In this document: piece by piece, positions 7,642 to 14,399 of the stretch
Numbering within the stretch: the stretch's first letter is position 1
Layout of the letters: each line of letters begins with the position of its first letter
Assembly (NCBI GenBank): GCA_003221985.1
Contig: QHUQ01000145.1
Location: forward strand, 1 to 15,444
Source: Gemmatimonadota bacterium
Lineage (GTDB): Bacteria; Gemmatimonadota; Gemmatimonadetes; Gemmatimonadales; GWC2-71-9
Direction of reading: 5' to 3'
Length of the DNA stretch: 15,444 nt
Translations under genes and position numbers: made by a program
Notes under the pieces: model-generated
The model's input: only the letters and a program-made list of their open reading frames with translations
Database searches by the model: none
Told to the model about the DNA's origin: nothing

Positions 7642-8394
7642 CTTGGACGTGTCGGCCTTAGCGAGCTCAACGAGAAAGTCCGCGACTTTTGCGGTCACCG
7701 CCTCGACGTAGCGCTTGCCCTTTTCCGGGGTGGCAGCCGCGGGATTTCCGGAGCCGGTATCGTCCGTGACCTGTCTCCATTGGCGGGGGGCCCACGCCCA
7801 CCCCTCACGGAATGCCGAGATCTTGAATTTCCGAGTGGCCCCCGAGCCGGCCTCGGACAGCGGAAGCACCAGATCCGGTGCGATGTGCTGCATAACGCTC
7901 GTCTCGAGCTCAGCGGCATGGTCGCCAAGGTCGGTAAAGAAGCCTTTCGGCTCGACGACCTTGAACCAGTTAACCGCGCAGAGGAACACCGACACCTGGG
8001 GTTGGAGCTCGCGGATCATTTGGCGGAAATCATTGGCGCCGTGTCCGTTGAAGATCACGAGCTTCGGAATACCCTGCCCCGCCAGTGACATCGCGACGTC
8101 GCGGAGCACCAGCAACTGCGTGCTGGGGTTCATGTTCACGCACAGCGGGATGTCGAGCTGGCCGGTATTCACGCCAAACGGCACGACCGGCAGCACGACC
8201 ACCTTTGCGCCGCTGGTCCACGCCCGCTCGGCCGCGCGGGCGGCGAGCTCTTCGGCCTGAATGTTGTCGGTGGCGTACGGGAGGTGGAGGTTGTGCGCTT
8301 CGGTCGCCCCCCACGGCAGGACAGCCACGTCATAGCGCGTGGCGCGGACAGTCTTCCAGGTCAGCTCGCTCAGGATGTACGGGCGGTTAGGCAT
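7624..8394 (-). CDS. Creatininase (creatinine amidohydrolase) family protein
   Basis: 256 residues. The N-terminal metal motif GATEAHNLHLPYATD gives E32, H34, H37 and D43, the spacing of the creatininase family E-x-H...D site. NGHGAND (116-122, H118) and DHAAELETS (158-166, H159, E162/E164) are the other two conserved blocks. The length is typical. Family members are two-metal amidohydrolases (creatininase, dipeptidase-like MftE, riboflavin-pathway ArfB-type); the exact substrate cannot be assigned, and no mycofactocin genes are nearby. No signal peptide, so cytoplasmic. The ATG has no Shine-Dalgarno but sits 7 bases after a -10-like hexamer, suggesting a leaderless transcript with its own promoter. 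The gene ends tail to tail with the FAD oxidoreductase, overlapping it by 18 bases. Confidence 0.9.
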   Translation of the reverse strand: MPNRPYILSELTWKTVRATRYDVAVLPWGATEAHNLHLPYATDNIQAEELAARAAERAWTSGAKVVVLPVVPFGVNTGQLDIPLCVNMNPSTQLLVLRDVAMSLAGQGIPKLVIFNGHGANDFRQMIRELQPQVSVFLCAVNWFKVVEPKGFFTDLGDHAAELETSVMQHIAPDLVLPLSEAGSGATRKFKISAFREGWAWAPRQWRQVTDDTGSGNPAAATPEKGKRYVEAVTAKVADFLVELAKADTSKLYENQ

Positions 8395-8401
8395 GGCACC
8401 G

Positions 8402-8429
8402 ATAGTAGCACGGGCCTTGGATGCCGCAA
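8402..8429 (-). promoter_or_regulatory. Candidate leaderless promoter of the creatininase-family gene
   Basis: On the minus strand TACTAT (8402-8407) lies exactly 7 bases before the ATG at 8394, so transcription would start at or next to the A of the start codon. A weak -35 (TTGCGG, 8424-8429) is 16 bases upstream and falls inside the promoter-proximal tandem repeat. No Shine-Dalgarno is present. The same geometry recurs at the Gfo/Idh/MocA gene. TANNNT at this distance is the known signature of leaderless mRNAs in Deinococcus and Actinobacteria; applying it here is inference. Confidence 0.5.
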
Positions 8430-8458
8430 CAACGCCCCTTGATGCAGCAAAAACGCCC
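8415..8458 (-). repeat. Two tandem ~22-base imperfect repeats, candidate operator
   Basis: Plus-strand copies at 8415-8437 (starts CCTTGGATGCCGCAACAACG) and 8437-8458 (starts CCTTGATGCAGCAAAAACG) match except for two substitutions and one inserted G. A further partial AACGCC follows at 8460-8465. The ~22-base period is about two helical turns, so proteins bound to both copies would sit on the same face. The proximal copy overlaps the presumed -35 of the creatininase gene, as expected for a repressor or activator site. No regulator is encoded nearby. Confidence 0.5.
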
Positions 8459-8479
8459 TAAACGCCTTCAGGTTGAAAC

Positions 8480-8489
8480 GTGCATGCAC
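8480..8489. promoter_or_regulatory. 10-base palindrome in the intergenic region
   Basis: GTGCATGCAC is a perfect palindrome, 86 bases upstream of the creatininase start and 43 bases after the Gfo/Idh/MocA stop. It could be a dimeric regulator half-site pair; a chance occurrence cannot be excluded. Confidence 0.25.
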
Positions 8490-8531
8490 CGCGATGCTCA
8501 GCAGCACCCACAACCCAGATCCAGGCTTTTC

Positions 8532-9557
8532 TCATGGGCTCCATGGTAGAACGCCGTGCGCTCGGCTACTCGCGGCCGCGAGCTCCAATCCCCGCATCAC
8601 GTCGAGCGACCATTCCGGCGTGACGGCCAGCTGTGCCGTTCCGAGCATCACGTCGCGAACATTTTCATAATACCGCGTGAAGCTCGACCGCAGGGTCGGC
8701 ACTGTGCGCGTGGCGTCAGGAGTGATGAGTTGGCCGTACAGCTCAGCCGGTTCCGCGTCCCAGTCGGGCTCATCCGGCGTACGGCCCTCCTTGAGCGCCG
8801 CCTCCTGAGGATCCATCCCATACTTGATGAACGAGGCTTTTGTCCCGTTCACCAGCCACGTCGGGCCGAGTGGGGGCCGGAGCATCGACGCGCGCAAGAC
8901 TGCCCGCGAATGCCGGTAGTACAGCGTGACGTCGAACGCGTCATCCACCACGGCACCGTCGCGCTCGACCCGAATATCGGCGCCAATTGCCTCGGGAATG
9001 CCGAACAGGAGCAACGCTTGATCGAACAGGTGCGGGCCGATATCGAACCAGACGCCTGATCCCGGCAGTGTCTCTTCCCGCCAGGCATTCGGCTTGCGTT
9101 CCGGGCGGAACCGATCGAAATGCGATTCGAAGAGCACGACGCGGCCGAGCGCACCCTCCGCGACGACCTGTTGGACGGTGGCGAAATCGCCGGTGTAGCG
9201 GCGATCCTGGTACACGCTGACAAAGCGCTGCTGCTGGTTCGCGACCTGCACCAGATCCTGCGCTTCCGCGAGCGTCGTCGTGAATGGCTTGTCGACGACG
9301 ACGTGACGGCCGGCGAGCAGACACTGCTTCGCGATCGGGTGATGGGAGGTATTCGGCGTGGCGATGACGACGAGATCGATCTTGCGTGTCAGCATCTCGT
9401 CAACGCTGTGGACGAATTCGACGTCGGGATACTTGGGGTCCGGCGGGCCGTGCCGTTGCACAATCGTCGAAAGACGCAGGCCTGCGACCGCGCGGATGAC
9501 CGGCGCGTGAAAGACCTTCCCTGCGAAGCCGAACCCGACCAGACCGACGGTGAGCAT
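8532..9557 (-). CDS. Gfo/Idh/MocA family NAD(P)-dependent oxidoreductase (YdgJ/IolW type)
   Basis: 341 residues. The Rossmann motif GFGFAG is at 8-13, followed by FHAPVI; IATPNTSH (65-72) and VVVDKPFTTT (86-95, with K90 as the conserved lysine of the E/D-K-P motif) are present. FESHFDRFRP (143-152), D172 and H176 in FDIGPHLFDQ, and KYGMDPQE near residue 240 closely resemble the pattern I remember for E. coli YdgJ and B. subtilis IolW. Those enzymes interconvert inositols or inososes with NADP(H) or act on related sugars. A cytoplasmic sugar or polyol dehydrogenase is likely; the substrate is open. The gene starts 33 bases after the DUF5916 stop but has its own good -10 and no Shine-Dalgarno, so it can be transcribed independently as a leaderless mRNA. 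The gap to the creatininase gene is 137 bases. Confidence 0.92.
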   Translation of the reverse strand: MLTVGLVGFGFAGKVFHAPVIRAVAGLRLSTIVQRHGPPDPKYPDVEFVHSVDEMLTRKIDLVVIATPNTSHHPIAKQCLLAGRHVVVDKPFTTTLAEAQDLVQVANQQQRFVSVYQDRRYTGDFATVQQVVAEGALGRVVLFESHFDRFRPERKPNAWREETLPGSGVWFDIGPHLFDQALLLFGIPEAIGADIRVERDGAVVDDAFDVTLYYRHSRAVLRASMLRPPLGPTWLVNGTKASFIKYGMDPQEAALKEGRTPDEPDWDAEPAELYGQLITPDATRTVPTLRSSFTRYYENVRDVMLGTAQLAVTPEWSLDVMRGLELAAASSRAHGVLPWSP

Positions 9558-9564
9558 GCCACAG

Positions 9565-9594
9565 ATTGTACATCGAGAATTCGGCGCCCGTCAG
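9565..9594 (-). promoter_or_regulatory. Candidate leaderless promoter of the Gfo/Idh/MocA gene
   Basis: Minus strand: CTGACG (-35, 9589-9594, 4 of 6 to TTGACA and overlapping the DUF5916 stop codon), an 18-base spacer, then TACAAT (-10, 9565-9570, 5 of 6 to TATAAT), then 7 bases to the ATG at 9557. The start of transcription would fall at the start codon. No Shine-Dalgarno precedes the ATG. Confidence 0.6.
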
Positions 9595-12266
9595 CGACTG
9601 AGCCAGTAACTCACTTTGACCAGCAGAACGTTGGTGGGGCGGTCGCGGAACAGCTCCCCGCCGAAGTCCCGTCGCACGTCGAATCCCGCGTCGTAGGGGA
9701 CATAGCCGGAACGGCTCTGCGTCCACACGACGAACAGGGTCGAACCCGGCCGGTATTCCCAGCGCAGCACCGCGTTGACTTTGACGGAGCGCGTCCGAAA
9801 ATCGGGATTGGCAAAAGTGAATCGCGTCGCCGCCGAGTCGGACGCGCCGTCGGGGTCGACGACGTAGCCCGGTACCGAGCCGGTCCCCGACGCGAGCAAC
9901 GTGTCCTTGATCGTCGAGCCGTTATCGCGGCCATACTGGTTGAACTTGAAAGTCTTTCGGGCGCGGAGCTCCTTGAAGTTCCGGTAATCGCCGGAGAACG
10001 TGAAGGGCTGCGCATACAGCTGAAAGCTCAGCGACGGCGAGAACGTGACGCCGGCGCGCAGGGTCACGTAGGCCTGGTGCTCGACCAGTTCGCCGAAGAC
10101 GTAGCGGGTGCCGAGCGTCGCTGCCGCGGTGCTGTCCGCCTGCTTCGTGACGATCTGCGCCATCGCGCGGCCCGCGACATATCCACCCGTTGCCTTGAGC
10201 GAGAGGGCGGTACTGGGCCGGAGGGTCACTTGTGGAATCGCGCTCATCCACCAGCCCCCGGCAGCGGTGCGCTGGTAGGAAGCGAACGCGTAGGCGCTCA
10301 CGGTCTTGCGGGAGTCAGTCGTGACGTCGGCGCTGGCGGTCCAGGACGCGGGCCTGCCGGCGAGCGGGCCGCCGCGCGTGAGCCGGTCGTCCACGACCGG
10401 CAGGTCGTAGGTGAGCGACCAATCGCCCGTCCAGAAGTTCCGGAACTGCACGTACCCGAACGCCTTCACCGGTCGGTCGATCGCGTCGCCGTCGTAGTTC
10501 CAGCCGGGCGCGACCCGGAGGTACGCGTTCGCCTGGCGGAAGACCTTGCCGGGCGTCGTCCACCGCCGGCCCACGGCTGCAGCCGCCGAAACTTGGTCCA
10601 CGCGTTTCTGGAACCCGAGGTCGTTGACCTCGAACCCCGGTGAACTGGTGCTGCCCGCGATGCCCCAGCGCCACGCGCCCGACACCTTGTTGAGGTAGAG
10701 ATCGGCGTTCAGCCCGGCGAGGGAGGTCCGCGTGGGATCGTATCGGAAACTCCTGGCGTCCGGCCGCCGGTAGTAGCGGTTGGAGGATTTCTGCGCCTCC
10801 TGAATGGCGGCAGGGTCGCCCTCGATGTACGAGCCGCCGATACTGCCGGCCACCGAGTAGGTCTTCTCGCCCCAGCGCCGGAAGAAATCGAGCCCGCCGG
10901 CGTAGGCGCTGCGCGGGAGGATATCGAGCGCCGGCGCGTTCGGCCAGCGGTTCATGGCGGTCGCCAGGAGGCCAACGCTTGCATTGCCGTCGCTCGCGTC
11001 ACGGCGGACCCGACCGGCGAAGTAGTTCGCGGGCGGCTCGACCTCGTCCCGCAAGTACGTGCGGGTCGTCGTATCGAACACGGTGGCTCGCTCCCGGGCG
11101 GTGACGGCGTCGACCATGCCCAAGGACCAGCCGTTCGCGGGCCGGCCGCTTAGCTTGGCGGCGCCCAGGATCGTGGTGCTCGTCGGGATGTCGTCGAACT
11201 CGCCCGACGACGTCGGCTCCCCCTGGGGCTCGCGACCGATGCGTCGCGAATAGAAGAACAGCGGACTCCCGCTGAAACTGTTGATGCCGCCGCCGTTGCC
11301 TCCGAAATTGAAGATCTCGGTGCCTTCGACGAAGAAGGGCCGGTGCTCCGGGAGGAACTGCTCGAACGCGCTGAGGTTCACGAATGTCTCGTCCACCTCC
11401 ACCTGTCCGAAGTCGGGGTTCAACGTCGCGTCGAGTGTGAGACTCGAGCTGACGCCGTACTTGAGGTCAGCGCCGGCCCCGCGGTGGTAGGATGCGGGCC
11501 GCTCGAACGGGTTCCTCGGGTCGTCCGGCCTGCGATACGTACCGCGGCCGACCGTGTACGGCAGGATCTCGAGCCGCTTGGGCGCGCCCACGTCGCGGAT
11601 GCCGACCAAGTCGGCGAAGCGGGAGACGAGCCCGTTCTCCTTTTTGCCAATGAACGGGAACATGGCTTGCTCGTTCTTCCGCTCGATCCAGCGCACGAAG
11701 TGCACGCCCCACACCTGGTCTTGCTCCTTCGCGAAGCGGAGCTGGGACAGCGGTATCCGAATCTCCGCCGACCACCCGAGAGAATCGATGGACACCGCCG
11801 CCTGCCACACGGGATCCCAAGAGGCGTCGTCGAACGCCCCATCGGCGCCGATGAGGATGTCCCGCTTCACGCCGGCGGCGTTCACGATGAACTCGAACGC
11901 GGTCCGGCGATCGTGGTAGCTGTCGAGGAACACGCGGAATTCGTCGCTGTGGCTGGACGCGTCGCGCCGCGCGAGGCGCCGCACGATCTTTGCAGGAGTG
12001 CGGTCGAACAGGCGCGCGCCGATGTACACCGCGGCTTCGTCGTAGAGGATGCGCACCTCGGTCGCCTCGGAGACTGCCGCACCTTCCGCGGGGTCGGTTT
12101 GTCGGAGGTCGGTGACCGCGGGCGCGAGTGCCCACGCGGGGTCGTCCAGCCGCCCGTCGAGAGCCGGCGCCCGCTGTACGCGGACGGCGGTCACGGTGTT
12201 CGGCGCGCCGACCGGGCGCCCGGCGAGCGCCGGCGCCCCGTCGGGCGGCGGCGATTGGAGCGTGAG
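9591..12266 (-). pseudogene. DUF5916 family protein, 5' end missing (CBM9-like domain plus outer-membrane-type barrel)
   Basis: About 891 residues can be read. The CBM9-like domain opens with APALDGRLDDPAW and EVRILYDEAAVYIGARLFD, continues through DEFRVFLDSYHDRRTAFEF and WSAEIRIPLSQLRF, and leads to the hallmark NPDFGQVEVD and LPEHRPFFVEGTEIF (about 11330-11415). A long barrel-like region follows, ending VKVSYWLSR. No ATG, signal peptide or Shine-Dalgarno precedes the domain: upstream of about 12266 this frame is only the shadow of the phosphotransferase gene, and the first in-frame GTG (about 12195) would give no signal peptide. The upstream gene in turn lacks its stop, so a deletion fusing both genes is the simplest explanation. 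Without a signal it could not reach the outer membrane. The body has no further stops or shifts. The divergent copy at 1-1959 shares the motifs. Confidence 0.75.
12214..12239 (-). repeat. Strong GC hairpin next to the gene-fusion junction
   Basis: Plus-strand GGGCGCCCGGCG (12214-12225) pairs with CGCCGGCGCCCC (12228-12239) over about 10-11 base pairs with one bulged C (12220) and a tiny loop. It lies 30-50 bases downstream of the phosphotransferase/DUF5916 junction. It could be a deletion or polymerase-pausing hotspot, a terminator remnant, or simply coding sequence. Confidence 0.4.
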
Positions 12267-12267
12267 C

Positions 12268-13215
12268 GCAGTTGGCGTAGCGGGCGCGCTCGGCGGTGTC
12301 GCACAGGACCTGCAGGGCGGCTGGAGACGGCATGCGCCGCCCCGCGCGTGCCATGGCGGCCCGGTACAAGTCGATGATGCCCGGCCGCTCAGGCGGTGGG
12401 AAGCGAAACAGGAACGTGGACAGGTCGTAGCTGAACGGGCCCACTCCCGCGCGATCCCAGTCGACCAGTCGCGCCTGGGGACCTTTCGCGGTATTCCCCA
12501 CGAACACGTTGATCGTCCAGAGGTCGCCGTGCAGCAATGTCTCCGGGCCGGCCGCGTCGTCGAAAACGTGCGCACGCCGGGGCGCGTCGGCCAGAAGCGC
12601 GTGCAACCGCTCGAGCAGACGCTCCGGGAGTCCTGCGTGCTCCGGCGGGGTCTTGATCCCGCAGTCCCGAAGCGCTTCCAGCGCCGCGATGGCGTCTCGG
12701 ACGTTCGACGTGAAGTACGGCATTCCGAGGTCGCTGCCGTAGCGACGCACATCGGGCAGAATGGAGTGCCGGGCGGCGGATGAATGGAGATCGGCGATGA
12801 GGTCCACGGTCGCCTTCACGCGGTCTGCGTCCGGGCGCGCCGCGAGGGTCCCGTCGCCCAAGTCCTCGTAGATGTGCCAGACGCTGTCCCCGGTGCGGTC
12901 GGCCGCTACGCCGAGCAGGCGCGCACAGCGATCGTCCAGTCCGAGCGCCGGCAGCCAACGCTCCGCGACCAGGCGGCTGCGCTGGGCGATGGCGGGCTCC
13001 AGGCGCTTGACCACGAGCGATCGACACGGGGCGCCCGGCTCGAACTCCAGCCGATAAACTTTCCGCTTCAGGGGGCGGAGCCCGGTGACGCGCTGCGCGG
13101 GATCGGCGCCGTCCAGCAGCTCGCACAGCGCGTCGCACAGCTCGGCCCATCCCGGCTCGCTGCGCGCCTCGAGCGGGCGCCGGATCGTGCCCCGGACTTG
13201 AAGCACCTCGGTCAT
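12268..13215 (-). pseudogene. APH-fold phosphotransferase (small-molecule kinase), 3' end missing
   Basis: The first 316 residues form a typical aminoglycoside-phosphotransferase-like kinase: K70 in LVVKRLEP (nucleotide-binding lysine), the catalytic loop HGDLWTINVF (229-238, D231 and N236), VDWDRAG (251-257, D252 as metal-binding Asp), and the late helix CDTAERARYANC (305-316). After C316 the similarity ends; the frame stays open by chance to 11467, adding 266 residues of arginine-rich nonsense that are the out-of-frame reading of the DUF5916 gene. A short C-terminal helix and stop are therefore missing. The start (ATG 13215) overlaps the glycosyltransferase stop as ATGA, so it is coupled to it. 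The substrate is probably a sugar or other small hydroxylated molecule made by the neighbouring glycosyltransferases; drug resistance is not implied. All catalytic residues are present, so partial activity is possible. Confidence 0.75.
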
Positions 13216-14399
13216 GCGACCGACCTCGCCCGCCGCTCGAGCGCGCGTTCCAGGACCCGCGCGACGACGCGCCGCGCATCGAAGTGCTCCTCGATCAGCG
13301 CTCGGGCCTGCCGGCAGTGGCGCTCGTAGTCAGCTTCGACGGCTCCGAGGGCGGCGACCGCTTGGTCCATGCTCCGGAACCGGAAGAGGCCATCCGCGTC
13401 AGGCAGCAGCCGGCTCTTGCCCGTGTGCTGCACCACGGCCGGCCGGCCGGCCGCCAGGTAACAGAGCGTTCGATCGCTCACCCACGCGGTGTCGAGCGCT
13501 ACGTACGCCGGCTTGGCGCAGCTGAATTCGCCGCGCGAGCGCTGCACGTACGCCCGGTACGTCTCGGGGGTCGCGCTCACGTCCCAGGCCTCTCGCAACC
13601 TCCAGCCCTTGGGCTCCATCAGCGCCCGGTACTCCTCGTAATGCTCCGCGAGACACACCGCCAGCTCGAGCGGTACGGACGTGCGCGTGGGTAGGTCGAG
13701 GTACTCGAGAAAGGAAGCGCGCTTCTCGTTGCTGAATGTCGTGCCGTTGAATTCAAATGTGCCGCCCCACCAGTGGGCCACCGTGGTGTACGGCGCGGCC
13801 TCGTGCGCCGCCAGCGCCGGCCATTCGGGGAGATACACGGGCGGCGGTGTGTACAACCAGCGCACGCCGCCGTCCGGGAACGTCGCCTTCGGCGTACCCA
13901 CGGTTTCACCGATCGTGAAGTACCGGTCGTGGGGCGCAGGACGGACGTCACCGGTCGCCATCCAGATCTGCAGGAGCCCGGGATCGGTGTCGATCAACGC
14001 CGCCCGTCGAAAGCGGCGTACGACGACGGCGGGGAGCGAGTGCCACAGATTGAGGAGGAGGTCGGCACTGGCGGCCGCGTCCAGGTCCAGGGAACCTTGG
14101 GCCACGTCGGCGGGCACGGCCCCACCGTTCATGGAGGAGAGTGCCAACGAGTCCGTAAGGCCGAAGGGCTCGAGGCGTGCCTTGAGCGTGGCGACGCAGG
14201 CGCGGGGGTTTCCACCGCGCCGGCGGCGCCGCGCGGCCGGCGAGTCGTCTCGGTCATCCAGGTCGAGGGCCTCGAGCCAGATCACCCGGCAGCCGAGCGC
14301 TTTCAAGGCCAGCGCCCAGTGCAGATACACCCACAGGTGGCCACCGCCGTTGGGGTACGCCACAGTATTGGCGGGCGCGAGGCAGACGGTGACGCTCAC
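13212..14399 (-). CDS. Glycosyltransferase (GT4/GT-B-like), second of a tandem pair
   Basis: 395 residues from GTG 14399, which overlaps the upstream stop as GTGA and opens the conserved N-terminus CLAPANTVAYPNGGGHLW; the open frame further upstream is only a shadow of the neighbouring paralogue. The N-terminal Rossmann half has GGGHLWVYLHWALALKALG (18-36) and a variable DDRDDSPAARRRRRGG linker (48-63). Mid-protein ALIDTDPGLLQIWM and GETVGTP, and the C-terminal EFSCAKPAYVALDTAWVSDR, CYLAAGRPAVVQHTG and GLFRFRS blocks are typical of a GT-B nucleotide-sugar-binding half. No signal peptide or membrane segment is visible, so a cytoplasmic enzyme. Donor and acceptor are unknown. It is sandwiched by 4-base overlaps between its paralogue and a phosphotransferase, so the three are one translationally coupled unit. 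Confidence 0.85.
   Translation of the reverse strand: MSVTVCLAPANTVAYPNGGGHLWVYLHWALALKALGCRVIWLEALDLDDRDDSPAARRRRRGGNPRACVATLKARLEPFGLTDSLALSSMNGGAVPADVAQGSLDLDAAASADLLLNLWHSLPAVVVRRFRRAALIDTDPGLLQIWMATGDVRPAPHDRYFTIGETVGTPKATFPDGGVRWLYTPPPVYLPEWPALAAHEAAPYTTVAHWWGGTFEFNGTTFSNEKRASFLEYLDLPTRTSVPLELAVCLAEHYEEYRALMEPKGWRLREAWDVSATPETYRAYVQRSRGEFSCAKPAYVALDTAWVSDRTLCYLAAGRPAVVQHTGKSRLLPDADGLFRFRSMDQAVAALGAVEADYERHCRQARALIEEHFDARRVVARVLERALERRARSVA

Noticed and set aside
7624..8394. Creatininase-family gene as MftE with the glycosyltransferases as part of a mycofactocin cluster
   Set aside because: No MftA precursor, radical SAM protein or other mycofactocin gene is present, and the glycosyltransferases belong to another family.
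9120..10643. 507-codon plus-strand open frame
   Set aside because: It is antisense to the 5' half of the Gfo/Idh/MocA gene and the DUF5916 barrel and its composition (many R, A, D, E) is that of a shadow frame.
11343..12377. 344-codon plus-strand open frame
   Set aside because: Antisense shadow of the DUF5916 CBM9-like domain; no family motif.
12268..13215. APH-fold protein as an antibiotic-resistance kinase
   Set aside because: Only the general kinase motifs are shared; context with glycosyltransferases favours a metabolic substrate.
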